From NCBI GenBank assembly GCA_015490295.1, contig WFYC01000022.1, positions 1-51,740 on the forward strand: 51,740 bases of DNA. The letters are read 5' to 3'. The notes beneath the pieces are model-generated. The model ran no database searches. It worked only from the letters and a program-made list of their open reading frames with translations, and was not told where the DNA came from. This document shows, piece by piece, positions 10,110-20,499 of the stretch; positions within the stretch are counted from its first letter, which is position 1, and each line of letters begins with the position of its first letter. A program made the position numbers and the translations under genes. The stretch comes from Hydrogenimonas sp. (GTDB taxonomy: Bacteria > Campylobacterota > Campylobacteria > Campylobacterales > Hydrogenimonadaceae).

Positions 10110-11993
10110 ATGGAAACCAACCGTAAACTCTTTCTTCTTTTCACCGGCACCCTTACGCTCTTTGCGATAGCGATCATGATCAACGCTGCCGTAAATTTCC
10201 GCAACTACTCTTACAACAACGCGATAGGCAAAGCCCATATGGCGGCCGAGATTGTAAGAGACGGCCTTACCGCACATATGGTGAACGATATGATGGATAA
10301 GCGCAGCCACTTTCTTGAGATGATGTCGACCGGAAACGATGTAAAAAGATTATGGGTCGTCCGCTCCAAAAAGGTCGAGGAGCAGTATGGGAAGGGGCTA
10401 AAGAGCGAAATGCCAAGAGACGAGATAGACAAAAAGGTACTAGAAACCGGCAAAGAGATCGACAGGTTCTACGAAGATTTCGATAGTGCCGTTTTAAGAG
10501 TCACCATACCTTATACCGCTTCGTCATACGGCAAAATAGACTGCCTCCGGTGCCATAGAGCAAAAGAGGGGGATGTTCTGGGTGCGGTGAGCCTGGAGTT
10601 CGATATCAGCGACCTTAGAAGAGAGGGGCTGTGGACACTGGCTAAAATCGCGATGATAACAGTCGTATTCATCGTACTTTCGCTGCTTCTGGTAAAGTAT
10701 CTGGTAACACCCTACATACGCTTTTTCAAAACGCTCGAAGCCTCACTAAAAAGAGCGAAACACGGCGACTTCGGTCTGAAAGTACAGACCGATATAGATG
10801 CCGCCGACATACGGGCCGTGGCCGAAAGGTACAACGAACTGATAGAGAAGTTTCAAAACACTATCGGCAAGATCGAACAGAAGCTGGCTATCTTTTTAAA
10901 AGGATCTTCGCACTACTGCGAAGATCCGCTCGAAAAAGCGACACATACCATAGATATGCTATCGGAGATCCACCGTTTCAAAAACACGATAGAGCTTGAC
11001 AAAGATCTCAACCAAATCTATGGACGACTGGCGACGATAACAGGCGAAATCATGTCGGCCGAAGGTATGGCAATATTCGATGTAGATTCCGTGTCGAAGA
11101 CAAGGAGGGTTGTGTACAACAGCGGAAACGAGAGTGTATGCAGAACGGAAACATTCGAAAGATCCGATCTGTGCAGAGCCTTTAGAACGGACGCTCCGGT
11201 TGTATCCGACCAGTACCCTGAGCTCTGTCCGGGCTATTGCGGCAGCTACTCGTTCTACTACTGCATTCCGTTCGACATAACCGAAAGGCGCTGCCTGATA
11301 ATCACTCTGCTTACAGACAGCAAACAGAAGATAGAGCACTTCAAAAAAGAGGAGACGGTGCTCCGCTACTATCTGGAGAACTCGAAGCCGGTCATACAGA
11401 GCAAACTGCTGATGCAGCAGCTCGAAGAGAAGTCGCTTCGCGACGGCCTGACCGGCCTTTACAACCGCAAGTTTCTCGAAGAGATGATCGACAAGATCAA
11501 CAGACAGGGAAACAGACACATGACCAGGTACGGTGTCCTGATGCTCGATATAGACTCTTTCAAAATGATAAACGACACATACGGCCACGATGTCGGAGAC
11601 ACCTTCATAAAACTGCTGGTAGAGACGATAAACCACGAGATAAGAAGCTCTGATATCGCAGCACGCTACGGAGGAGAGGAGTTCGTGATCCTGCTGCACG
11701 AAGCTACACCCGAAGGCGCACTGAAAGTCGCCGAAAAGATCAGGAAGCTCTTTTCCAGAATACCCGTATCCGTCAAGGGTAAAAAGATAAGCTCTACGGT
11801 ATCCATAGGAGTGAGCTTCTACCCTGAATGTGCGTCAAATCTTAGAGAGGCTATAAAGTTCGCCGATATCGCTCTTTACAAAGCGAAAAAGAGCGGCAAG
11901 AACCACGTAGTGCTCTTCAGCGAAGAGCTGCCTGCGGATAACCCGCAGGAGAGTATCAACTCCTGCTCTTCAAAAGATAGCGCTCCAGAATGA
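10110..11993 (+). CDS. membrane diguanylate cyclase with haem-type CxxCH sensor domain
   Basis: 627-residue sensor. It has an N-terminal membrane helix (about 9-30) and a periplasmic domain (30-170) resembling the Tll0287/DUF3365 sensor with a CLRCH haem-c motif at 145-149. A second helix (about 172-196) and a HAMP-like linker follow, then a GAF-like region (about 290-430) with several cysteines. The GGDEF domain carries GGEEF at 521-525. An RSSD product-inhibition (I) site lies five residues before GGEEF, so the cyclase is probably active and feedback-inhibited by c-di-GMP. The ATG has no obvious ribosome site. The 3' end overlaps the convergent ruvX gene by 38 nt. Confidence 0.88.
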   Translation: METNRKLFLLFTGTLTLFAIAIMINAAVNFRNYSYNNAIGKAHMAAEIVRDGLTAHMVNDMMDKRSHFLEMMSTGNDVKRLWVVRSKKVEEQYGKGLKSEMPRDEIDKKVLETGKEIDRFYEDFDSAVLRVTIPYTASSYGKIDCLRCHRAKEGDVLGAVSLEFDISDLRREGLWTLAKIAMITVVFIVLSLLLVKYLVTPYIRFFKTLEASLKRAKHGDFGLKVQTDIDAADIRAVAERYNELIEKFQNTIGKIEQKLAIFLKGSSHYCEDPLEKATHTIDMLSEIHRFKNTIELDKDLNQIYGRLATITGEIMSAEGMAIFDVDSVSKTRRVVYNSGNESVCRTETFERSDLCRAFRTDAPVVSDQYPELCPGYCGSYSFYYCIPFDITERRCLIITLLTDSKQKIEHFKKEETVLRYYLENSKPVIQSKLLMQQLEEKSLRDGLTGLYNRKFLEEMIDKINRQGNRHMTRYGVLMLDIDSFKMINDTYGHDVGDTFIKLLVETINHEIRSSDIAARYGGEEFVILLHEATPEGALKVAEKIRKLFSRIPVSVKGKKISSTVSIGVSFYPECASNLREAIKFADIALYKAKKSGKNHVVLFSEELPADNPQESINSCSSKDSAPE

Positions 11994-12360
11994 TCTGCGC
12001 TGCGATGGAGTCCAGCTTTCCGTCTCTTTTTTGACGGGTAACACCCCTCATCCTCTCTGCCGCTTCGACGCTGCTGCCATACTCGTCGATATATTCGATC
12101 TCTCCTGCAAACGAGAGAAGATTTACAAAGTGGCCGATACGCTTTTGCATCTGCTCGACACTGCTTCCGCTCATCGGCACTCCGACAATGAGCCGCTCTA
12201 CACCCCACCCCCTCAAAAACGCATCGACATCTCTTGCGGCCTGTTCCCTGTTTTTTCGCAAAATAGGAGGCTGAGGAATAGCGCTCTCTCCATCCAGGCA
12301 AATTGCCGTTCCAATCCTTTTGAGTCCTACATCTATAGCCGCTATCTTCTCTCTTTTCAT
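11956..12360 (-). CDS. ruvX: Holliday junction resolvase-like RuvX/YqgF
   Basis: RNase H-fold protein implicated in 16S rRNA 5' maturation and/or junction resolution. Its 134 residues include the first acidic motif IAAIDVGLKRIGTAI, the central LIVGVPMSGS, EYIDEYGSSVEAAERM and the late acidic motif GKLDSIAAQIILERYL. The ATG immediately follows the stop of the membrane protein gene at 12361, implying co-transcription. The 3' end overlaps the opposing diguanylate cyclase gene. In Campylobacter it is close to dprA, as here. Confidence 0.92.
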   Translation of the reverse strand: MKREKIAAIDVGLKRIGTAICLDGESAIPQPPILRKNREQAARDVDAFLRGWGVERLIVGVPMSGSSVEQMQKRIGHFVNLLSFAGEIEYIDEYGSSVEAAERMRGVTRQKRDGKLDSIAAQIILERYLLKSRS

Positions 12361-12681
12361 CTACTGCTCCTTGAAGTAGTAGGCAACCATAAAAAAGAGC
12401 AGAACGGTGCCCAGAGAGGAGAACATCGCGAACGGATCGAGACGTCTTTTGAGCAGATACAAAAAGGCTCCGTACCAACAGTAAAGTGTAAGTGCGATAT
12501 GCAAAACCATTATGGGCTTGTATACGATCATGGTTCTGGTAAAAGCCGTGTAAAAGGCCGCTGCGGCTATGGTACCGGCACCTATCAGAAGGGTGGCGAT
12601 CCGTCTATCGGTTTTATAGGCTCTAACGAGAAGCACTGAAAGCAGCAGTATAAAAGCTCCCGCAAGAAGGTAGACGAACAC
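12361..12681 (-). CDS. small polytopic membrane protein, unknown function
   Basis: 106 residues with four predicted transmembrane helices (about 3-19, 29-48, 55-75, 86-104) and short basic loops such as RAYKTDRR and LLKRRLD. No family is recognised. The start is GTG, with AAGG about 8-9 nt upstream, overlapping the tail of the PEBP gene region. The stop abuts the ruvX ATG. Context offers no functional clue beyond co-expression with ruvX. Confidence 0.75.
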   Translation of the reverse strand: MFVYLLAGAFILLLSVLLVRAYKTDRRIATLLIGAGTIAAAAFYTAFTRTMIVYKPIMVLHIALTLYCWYGAFLYLLKRRLDPFAMFSSLGTVLLFFMVAYYFKEQ

Positions 12682-12687
12682 CGGTTT

Positions 12688-13233
12688 CTACCTTCCGTAG
12701 TATGAGATTAGCGAAGCTTTGGCGATTGCATGTTTTTCAAGCATGAAACCGACAAGTGCCGGCGCACTGTCGGCTTTAAGAGGAAGCTTCTGCACATCGA
12801 GTGCATATACGGTAAAGATGTAACGGTGCGGCCTGTCGCCCACAGGCGGACAGGCTCCACCGTAGCCTACACCACCAAAGTCCGTACGGCTCTGTACGGC
12901 ACCCTTTGGAAGCAGACGGCCGGAAGAGTCGCCGGCACCTCTGGGCAGAGTGTGCACGGAAGCCGGAATGTTGAAAACGAGCCAGTGCCACCAGCCGCTT
13001 CCGGTCGGCGCATCGGGGTCGTAAACCGTTACGGCGAAACTTTTCGTCCCTTTGGGAGCGTCACTCCACTCCAGCTTCGGAGAGATGTTTTTCCCGCTAC
13101 ATCCGAACCCGTTGTAGACCTGCTCCATGCTCAACTGACCCGAAAGATCGGGGCTTTTTAGTGTGAAGCTCTCCGCATACAGCACTGCAGCAAAAGCCGT
13201 CGCCGACAATAAAATAGAAAAGATCTTTTTCAC
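12688..13233 (-). CDS. secreted YbhB/YbcL-family (PEBP) protein
   Basis: Phosphatidylethanolamine-binding-protein fold, related to E. coli YbhB/YbcL and Raf kinase inhibitor proteins. The bacterial role is not well defined. A cleavable signal peptide (about 1-20, ending near VLYA-ES) sends it to the periplasm. The fold signatures are NGFGCSGKNISPKLEWSDAP, FAVTVYDPDAPTGSGWWHW (ligand-site DPDAP) and GGACPPVGDRPHRYIFTVYA. The start codon is GTG with AAGGGG upstream. It heads the minus-strand run with the membrane protein and ruvX. Confidence 0.9.
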   Translation of the reverse strand: MKKIFSILLSATAFAAVLYAESFTLKSPDLSGQLSMEQVYNGFGCSGKNISPKLEWSDAPKGTKSFAVTVYDPDAPTGSGWWHWLVFNIPASVHTLPRGAGDSSGRLLPKGAVQSRTDFGGVGYGGACPPVGDRPHRYIFTVYALDVQKLPLKADSAPALVGFMLEKHAIAKASLISYYGR

Positions 13234-13297
13234 GATTAGCCCCTTTTTTGTTCCGTCATTTGTGTTATTATATAGAAATTCAGATTAAGGATGTTGC

Positions 13298-13693
13298 ATG
13301 GCAGATAGGATTCTGGGCTACAAAGAGCTTCTGAAAACACTTTTGGAGTACCACATCCACTTCATAAAGAGACTCTCACGCGAAGGGTATGAACAGACCT
13401 TTTCGGTTCTTCTGATACCGCTGCCGGGTGCGGATGAAAATAGAATAAGAGAGCTCGTCAAACCTCTTCTGCGGGAGTCCGACAGGCTCTTTTATATCGA
13501 AGGGAACCTCATAGCCATGCTTCCCGGAACAGACTGGAACGGGGCACAAAAGGTTCATCGTACTATTCTGGAAGCACTGGGAGAGCCTCTTGTAGAAGAT
13601 TGCGTAGTGGAGTATCCCACAGACGGAAACGACGCCTTCAAACTTATAAGCAGTCTCTACGCCCGTTTGGAAGAGATAAAAACCAAAAGCTGA
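13298..13693 (+). CDS. small protein with degenerate GGDEF-like fold (hypothetical)
   Basis: 131 residues, no signal peptide or membrane helix. The stretch SDRLFYIEGNLIAMLPGTDW aligns by eye with the core of GGDEF domains (a strand, the GGDEF turn, then FxxLLPxTd), with EGNL in place of the GGDEF signature. If it has this fold it cannot be a cyclase. FSVLLIPLPGADENRIRELVK is consistent with the preceding strand and helix. It is a lone plus-strand gene between divergent PEBP and convergent dprA. The fold assignment is an inference; the gene itself is likely real (AAGG upstream of the ATG). Confidence 0.7.
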   Translation: MADRILGYKELLKTLLEYHIHFIKRLSREGYEQTFSVLLIPLPGADENRIRELVKPLLRESDRLFYIEGNLIAMLPGTDWNGAQKVHRTILEALGEPLVEDCVVEYPTDGNDAFKLISSLYARLEEIKTKS

Positions 13694-13698
13694 AACCC

Positions 13699-14469
13699 TC
13701 AGCGGGGTATTACCCGGCCGTTTACCACCGAAACCCTCCCTTCGAGCTCCGCCTCAAATAGATGTTCGCCGAACTTCTCCAGCACCTCTTCGTAGGTAGG
13801 GTGTCTTGAGCAGAAATCGATAAACTCCTCTTTTTCCCTGTTTGAATCTCCATCCGCAAAGAGTGCCGTGAACTCATCGATATCGTAGATAACTTCGGCC
13901 GCCCCCTCTTTAAGCAAGGCGTTCGTTCCGTCGCTGTCGCCGATTCTATGCGGCAGAACATAGATCTTTTTGCCCATCTTTCTGGCAAACTCCACGCTGC
14001 GCATTGAGCCACTCCCCTTTTGCGCCTCGGCAACCACCAGCACCTCCGATAGCGCTACAACAATCTCGTTACGCGCTACAAAACTCCATGGAGTCGCCCT
14101 GAACCCGGGTTCGAACTGGCTTATCAGCAGCCCCTCCGCAGAGATCTGCTCCAAAAGCTTGGCGTTTACGGCCGGATATCGCAGATCGATCCCGCAAGGA
14201 AGCACGGCGATAGTGTTTGCCGCCCCGGCTCCGCGGTGGGCAGCGGCATCGATACCCATCGCACCTCCGCTTACGACGGCTACACCGTATCCGGCAAGTG
14301 CTGATGCAATACGATGGGCAGCAGCGGATGCGTACTGCGTAGGCCTTCTGCTCCCTACGATGGAGACCCTCCTGCGCTCCAGCAATGCCGTACTGCCGCT
14401 GATATAGAGCCGCTCCGGATACCTGCGCATCGACTCCAGTTCCGGAATACGCCCCTGAATGGGCTTCAT
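13699..14469 (-). CDS. dprA: DNA processing protein DprA
   Basis: Rossmann-fold protein that binds incoming single-stranded DNA and loads RecA during natural transformation. Family motifs are RVSIVGSRRPTQYA, VAVVSGGAMGIDAAAHRGA, TIAVLPCGID, ISQFEPG, FVARNEIVVALSEVLVVAEA and SGSMRSVEFARKMGKKIYVLP. A C-terminal helical (winged-helix-like) domain covers about 205-256. The ATG at 14469 is preceded by GGAAGAG. A GTG at 14490 with AAGGGAG upstream would add seven residues and cannot be excluded. It lies 11-31 nt downstream of the DASS transporter gene. Confidence 0.93.
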   Translation of the reverse strand: MKPIQGRIPELESMRRYPERLYISGSTALLERRRVSIVGSRRPTQYASAAAHRIASALAGYGVAVVSGGAMGIDAAAHRGAGAANTIAVLPCGIDLRYPAVNAKLLEQISAEGLLISQFEPGFRATPWSFVARNEIVVALSEVLVVAEAQKGSGSMRSVEFARKMGKKIYVLPHRIGDSDGTNALLKEGAAEVIYDIDEFTALFADGDSNREKEEFIDFCSRHPTYEEVLEKFGEHLFEAELEGRVSVVNGRVIPR

Positions 14470-14500
14470 GGCTCTTCCGCCCTCATACACCCGGCTCCCT

Positions 14501-15835
14501 TCACAGCACCGACCTCCACAGTAGATAGGCGGTCACCGAAACGACAACCACACCGATAAGGTCTATAAAAAAACCGAACGCAGCCATACTCTTTACCTTT
14601 ATGATACGCGAACTCATGATGATGGCATTGGGCGGGGTCGCTATAGGAAGCATGAAGGCGTAGCTGGCCGCTACAGTGGAAACCATGAGGATCAGAACCG
14701 TAACGGGATTCTCAACACCGTAAAGCTGGGCCATGACCGGCAGTGCTATGGATGTAAGAGCCGTATTGCTGGTGATTTCGGTAGAAAAACTTATTACGAG
14801 CGCCACTACCGCGAGCGTCATCCACAACGGCAGCGAGTGTACAAACTCCAGTTTCATTGCTATCGCTTCGGCAAGATGGGTAGATCCGAAAGCGGCGGCT
14901 ATACTGAAACCTGCCCCGAACAGAAAGATGATTTCATAGGGGATGGCCCTGCTGTCTTCCCACTCCAGAAGGCCGACTCCCGGTAGAAAGAGGATGAGCC
15001 CGGCCGCAAGCAGAAGCCCCTTCTCATTAAGTCCCAAGCCCGGATACCACGGTTTTATCGGTGTATTCAGAATCAGAAGAAGGGAGAGCCCTCCAAGGAT
15101 CGCCATAAGCTTCTTCTGCTCTTTCGTAAAAGGCTCCGAACTCTCCGGTGGCTCACCGATCTTCTCATCTTCGACACCCAGACTGAGAATCCAGGGTATT
15201 ATAAGCAGCATTGTACCGACTACCGGAGCGGTCATGCCCATCCAGCCGGTAAAGGTGGGCGCCTGTACCCCTATCGTATCGAGGTATCCGAGCAGCAGCA
15301 GGTTCGGAGCCGTGCCTATGGGGGTAAGAATTCCCCCCACACTAGCCCCGTAGGCTATTGCAAGCAGGATTCTTATTTTAAGCCTCATATTTTCAGTGAG
15401 AAAAAGGGCTATCGGCATCAGCATCAAGGTAATCGTAGTGTTCGAAAGGATGGAACTCAGAAGTGCCGAAACTATCGCCATTGCATAGATAATTCCGCGC
15501 GGGGTATGCGGAAAGATACGCAGAAGCCTGTTCGATATCTGCGTATGTAGCCTACTCTTCTGCATCGCTATGGCGAGCATGAAGCCGCCCAGGAAGAGGA
15601 AAATTATCGACTTCGCATAGTTCGGGGTAACGGCTTTTAGCTCTATGATGCCGAAAGCGGGAAACAGAAGTATAGGCAGAAGCGAAACCACGCCGAGGGG
15701 AAGTGCATTGTTCGTCCACATCACCACAAGAAAGGTTACGATACCCAAAAGTTCCGCCTGTTGCAGAGTAAAGATGGAGGCGGCCGCAAATCCGACCGCC
15801 AGGCTCACAAGAAGTGCCGCCGCTATCCTCTTCAT
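14501..15835 (-). CDS. DASS/SLC13-family anion permease
   Basis: 444-residue, about 11-helix inner-membrane permease of the divalent anion:Na+ symporter family. It probably imports dicarboxylates, sulfate or phosphate; the substrate cannot be read from the sequence. The two substrate/sodium-site repeats are visible as SNTTITLMLMPIA and SNTALTSIALPVM (SNT motifs), with the following MLPIATPPNAII loop. It sits between the deacetylase gene (11 nt) and dprA. In the remembered Campylobacter order these two are adjacent, so this gene looks like an insertion into a conserved block. Confidence 0.88.
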   Translation of the reverse strand: MKRIAAALLVSLAVGFAAASIFTLQQAELLGIVTFLVVMWTNNALPLGVVSLLPILLFPAFGIIELKAVTPNYAKSIIFLFLGGFMLAIAMQKSRLHTQISNRLLRIFPHTPRGIIYAMAIVSALLSSILSNTTITLMLMPIALFLTENMRLKIRILLAIAYGASVGGILTPIGTAPNLLLLGYLDTIGVQAPTFTGWMGMTAPVVGTMLLIIPWILSLGVEDEKIGEPPESSEPFTKEQKKLMAILGGLSLLLILNTPIKPWYPGLGLNEKGLLLAAGLILFLPGVGLLEWEDSRAIPYEIIFLFGAGFSIAAAFGSTHLAEAIAMKLEFVHSLPLWMTLAVVALVISFSTEITSNTALTSIALPVMAQLYGVENPVTVLILMVSTVAASYAFMLPIATPPNAIIMSSRIIKVKSMAAFGFFIDLIGVVVVSVTAYLLWRSVL

Positions 15836-15846
15836 CGCTCCTCCTT

Positions 15847-16881
15847 TTAACGTATCACAGAGTATAGTTCATCCATGTAGACCACATCGACACCTCTTAA
15901 AATATCTCCGGATTTCGCCAGCGCCTTCAGTGTAGTGGTATGGGGATGGCCTATAGCTATGGCATATCCGTGAGCCTTTGCAATCCGGACCGCCTTCTTC
16001 AACTGGTTGCGAATATAGCCTATATCGGGCCTGTTGTCCAGGAAGATGTCCCGCCCTACATAGGGATCTTCATTCAGTTTCGCTATTTCCGGAACGACGG
16101 TTTTCGGAGTGGTTCTGCTATCTATGAATGTAAAACCGTAACGTTTTGCAAGCGGGTAGAACTTCGCCATAGATTCGGCATCCGCCGTAAATTTGCTGCC
16201 TGTATGGTTGTTGATGAATTTCGCGTTCGGAAACCAGCGACGGAGCTTTCTGAGTCTCAGATCGATCTGAGATTCGGAGCTCTCCAGTGTGAGTGTCTCT
16301 TTTTCGGCATGGTTGTAGCTTAGAGCCTCCATGGGCAGATGTATCATATAGTGGCGCAGGGATTTCGCAAACTTAGGAGTGTTAGGGTGCCTTGGAGTCG
16401 GCGGAAATATCGAGGGGGTGATTTTCCAGGGAAGGTTTTTTATCTCTTTAAGCTGGCTGGGGAACGCGACATCGTCGATGATGATCGCCAGCTTCGGACG
16501 CGCCAGCTCCACCTCTTTTTTTGCTGTAGGTTTTACGGCCGAAACCTCTCCGCCGGCCGAGGCGTAGTCTCTTATTTCGGAAGGCTCCTCTCTGCCCGCA
16601 GCGGTTTTTGTGGCGGAAGCCGGTTTGACGCTCTTGAGCCTGTCGCGTAGCTTCTGTATATCGCTTCTGTAGTTTCCGAGCCTCTTTTCGTAACTCTTTG
16701 CCGTATGCTCTTTACCCGCCTCGTAACCTATCCACCCCGCAAGTCCCATCAATATGGCGATAATGACAAATAGGACTGCCCCTGCAAGAAGGTTGTTTAC
16801 AAAGCGGCCAGATCGACCGCCTTTTTTGCCTCTCTTCAAAGAAGCCGAAGGTTTACGTGCGGGATGTTTTCTTTTCGCCAT
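15847..16881 (-). CDS. divergent polysaccharide deacetylase family protein (YibQ-like), membrane-anchored
   Basis: 344 residues. A very basic N-terminus, one transmembrane helix (about 30-52) and a coiled coil (about 55-95) precede a periplasmic divergent polysaccharide deacetylase domain (about 130-344). PKLAIIIDDVAFPSQLKEI gives the conserved DD pair. HLPMEALSYNHAEKETL, NHTGSKFT, TFIDSRTTP and AIAIGHPHTTTLKAL follow in family order, including the His residues expected for the metal site. Probably acts on cell-envelope glycans, but the substrate of this family is not established. It is just downstream of ilvC across a strong hairpin, with no clear ribosome site. Confidence 0.9.
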   Translation of the reverse strand: MAKRKHPARKPSASLKRGKKGGRSGRFVNNLLAGAVLFVIIAILMGLAGWIGYEAGKEHTAKSYEKRLGNYRSDIQKLRDRLKSVKPASATKTAAGREEPSEIRDYASAGGEVSAVKPTAKKEVELARPKLAIIIDDVAFPSQLKEIKNLPWKITPSIFPPTPRHPNTPKFAKSLRHYMIHLPMEALSYNHAEKETLTLESSESQIDLRLRKLRRWFPNAKFINNHTGSKFTADAESMAKFYPLAKRYGFTFIDSRTTPKTVVPEIAKLNEDPYVGRDIFLDNRPDIGYIRNQLKKAVRIAKAHGYAIAIGHPHTTTLKALAKSGDILRGVDVVYMDELYSVIR

Positions 16882-16894
16882 ATCGGATAGGAGC

Positions 16895-16921
16895 GGGTCA
16901 GCGCCCTATAGGGCTCGACCC
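16895..16921 (-). terminator. hairpin between ilvC and the deacetylase gene
   Basis: GGGTC and GACCC enclose an inner AGC-CCC/GGG-CT stem around TATA, forming a strong GC-rich hairpin 8 nt after the ilvC stop. There is no T-run after it on either strand, so it may be an attenuator or mRNA-stabilising structure rather than a full terminator. Confidence 0.45.
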
Positions 16922-16928
16922 GAAAGAC

Positions 16929-17986
<1,058 letters not shown>

Positions 17987-18164
17987 TTGAAACAGGACTT
18001 TGAAGCATATAAATCATCTTTTTGAACTCCCTTTTCTAAAATAGTGCAACAATTTTGCAAAATGACGATATATAGATTTACCATACATTAATTTATGCTG
18101 CGCATAAAGATGCGTCGTGTACAACAAGAAAATCAAAAGTTTTCCGCTGAAAGGTCTACCGCTC

Positions 18165-20447
18165 ATGCTAAAAAATTTTACAATAAAAAACCGGCTCATC
18201 ATTCTCAGCCTGATTGCGATAATCACCATCACACTCTATGCGCTGAAGGTATTGCACACGGACTACAACAGATATCTGGACGCCTCGACGACGATAAAAG
18301 GGACGGAGCTCTCCGTCAAGCTAAGCGACATGCTCCACGAGTTCCAGAAAGAGAGGGGTGCAAGTGCAGGGTTTTTGAGCTCTAAAGGCAAAAAGTTCAA
18401 AGATACCCTGACGAAACAGAGAGAAGTTACGGACAAGAAGATATCCGACTACAGAAGATATATAGAGAGTAATGACGACGAGTTTGCGGCCGAGGCCGAA
18501 AAGTCCATAGACCTCTCCGGATTGCAGGATATGAGAAAAAGTGTCGATTCCATGTCGGTCAGTACGAAAGAGGCGGTCGATTACTATACGGCCCTAAACA
18601 GATCCATCATCGATACTATCGGAAAACTCTCTACACGTGTCGCCGACCCGGAGCTAAAGAACCTGATGAACTCCCTTCTTCTTTTCATAAGCGGAAAGGA
18701 GCGGGCCGGAATCGAGCGGGCGGTTTTGTCCGGGGCCTTCTCAAAAGATAGATTCGACAAATTCCTATACTCCAAATTCATCTCAGTCCTCGCCCAGCAG
18801 AAAGCCTTTTTCCACCTCTTCGAGGTGACCGCCAACGACAAATTGAAAAAGTACTACGAAAAGATAAAAGCACAACCCGCCTTTTTGGAAGTGGAGAGGA
18901 TGAGAAGTATCGCACAAAGCAAAAGAAAAGAGTTCGGGATAGACGCTTCGTACTGGTTCAAAACCATCACAAAGAAGATAAACGGCCTGAAAGAGACGGA
19001 AAATTTCATCCAGAAGCAGATACTTGAGAAATCGAACGATGCTAAAAACGGTGCACTGGCAGAGCTGCTGTTTCTGACTATTCTGTCGCTGTTTACACTT
19101 GCAGCCATCGGGTATATCTCAAGAAGCGTGACAAAATCGATCATAAGCTCTATAGAGCGCCTAAGAAGCCTGATAGAGCAGATCAACAGAGGCGACCTCT
19201 CGGTGGAGGTAGAGCGCAGGAATGTAAGCCGAAACGAGATGGATGTGATCACGAAACTTATCGACTCCATGGTATCGACCGTTAGAGAGCTAACCGGTCG
19301 CATAAACCGCTCAGTCGATATGGCGGCCAGGGGCGATTTCAGCCAGAAGCTCAGTGACGAAAATATGGAAGGTGACTTCGCAACCGCCATACATATGGTA
19401 CAAAACGGAATCGTAGCGATGGAGGATTCACACAAAAAGCAGCAGATTATAAATTTCGCCTCGAAACTCCACTCCATAGGAGATGTCGGAGAAGGGCTCT
19501 CACTGATGCAGCACGAAATCTCGAAACTCATAGAGGACCTGGGGCATATTCTTAAAACCACAGGAAACACCAGTGAGCAGTCTTCTCGAAGCATAGAGAC
19601 CCTGGAAGATATTCTCCAAAAACTTCAATCACTCGTTATGCAGATCAACGACTCCAACAGCTCCATCGAACGCCTGAATACGATGAGCAACGAGATTACA
19701 TCGGTAGTGGACCTCATCAAGGATATTGCCGATCAGACGAACCTGCTGGCACTAAATGCCGCGATAGAAGCCGCCCGGGCAGGAGAGCACGGCCGCGGTT
19801 TTGCGGTAGTTGCAGATGAAGTCAGAAAACTCGCCGAACGTACTCAGAAAGCCACCAGCGAAATCAACGTATCGATAAATACGATGAAACAGGAGTCGGG
19901 CTCGATAATGGAAAAATCGGAGACAATGACGAAAGTTGCGGGAGTTGTATCTGAATCGGTGGCAGAATTCAAAGATATGATGCATAGACTCGACTCGGAT
20001 GCGAAAGAGATGTCGGAACTCATAGAGGAGATGGGGGACCAGGTTTTCGTCATTCGTACAAAAATCGACCACATTATATTTAAATCGAACGGCTACAACG
20101 CCATGGTCGAAGCCAAAAGCGATCTAAACCTCGACGACTACAGCAGCTGCAGACTCACTAAATGGTACACATCCGAAGGGAAAAAACGGTTCGGTTCGAC
20201 GGCAAGCTACCAGAAGCTGCAGGCCCCGCACAGAACGTTCCACGATCTGATCCTGCAAAATCTGCAGTTCATAAAAGGAGGGGATCACCGCCTGGAGCAG
20301 GAGGAGAGAATCATAGAAAATTTCGTCCACGTAGAGGAGGCTGGCAGAGAGCTTTTCATGCTGCTTGACAGCATGAGAGAGGAGATTCACTCAACCAAGA
20401 GGCGAAACCGTGCCAAAAGCGTTTCAGTCTCGGGAGGTACCGCATAG
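18165..20447 (+). CDS. methyl-accepting chemotaxis protein with NIT sensor and C-terminal CZB zinc-binding domain
   Basis: 760-residue chemoreceptor. TM1 is at about 7-25, followed by a helical periplasmic domain (25-290) with [16 protein letters not shown], the signature of nitrate/nitrite-sensing NIT domains. TM2 is at about 296-320, then HAMP (about 320-375). The signalling hairpin core is [20 protein letters not shown] (about 520-540). A CZB domain follows (about 634-740) with [21 protein letters not shown] and FVHVEEAG in order, supplying His/Cys zinc ligands. CZB receptors are linked to zinc or hypochlorite sensing. The ATG at 18165 with AAAGG upstream is preferred over a GTG at 18117. 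Confidence 0.92.
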   Translation: MLKNFTIKNRLIILSLIAIITITLYALKVLHTDYNRYLDASTTIKGTELSVKLSDMLHEFQKERGASAGFLSSKGKKFKDTLTKQREVTDKKISDYRRYIESNDDEFAAEAEKSIDLSGLQDMRKSVDSMSVSTKEAVDYYTALNRSIIDTIGKLSTRVADPELKNLMNSLLLFISGKERAGIERAVLSGAFSKDRFDKFLYSKFISVLAQQKAFFHLFEVTANDKLKKYYEKIKAQPAFLEVERMRSIAQSKRKEFGIDASYWFKTITKKINGLKETENFIQKQILEKSNDAKNGALAELLFLTILSLFTLAAIGYISRSVTKSIISSIERLRSLIEQINRGDLSVEVERRNVSRNEMDVITKLIDSMVSTVRELTGRINRSVDMAARGDFSQKLSDENMEGDFATAIHMVQNGIVAMEDSHKKQQIINFASKLHSIGDVGEGLSLMQHEISKLIEDLGHILKTTGNTSEQSSRSIETLEDILQKLQSLVMQINDSNSSIERLNTMSNEITSVVDLIKDIADQTNLLALNAAIEAARAGEHGRGFAVVADEVRKLAERTQKATSEINVSINTMKQESGSIMEKSETMTKVAGVVSESVAEFKDMMHRLDSDAKEMSELIEEMGDQVFVIRTKIDHIIFKSNGYNAMVEAKSDLNLDDYSSCRLTKWYTSEGKKRFGSTASYQKLQAPHRTFHDLILQNLQFIKGGDHRLEQEERIIENFVHVEEAGRELFMLLDSMREEIHSTKRRNRAKSVSVSGGTA

Positions 20448-20499
20448 CTCTGTATCTTCCGATAAATACGTCCGTAAGTATCCATGGTGTAAAATATTA

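Noticed and set aside
10959-11699. 246-codon minus-strand frame opposite the diguanylate cyclase
   Set aside because: The plus-strand frame has clear domains (GAF-like, GGDEF); the antisense frame shows no family features.
15847-16881. Classical NodB-type polysaccharide deacetylase
   Set aside because: The order and spacing of the Asp/His motifs fit the divergent (YibQ-like) family rather than NodB.
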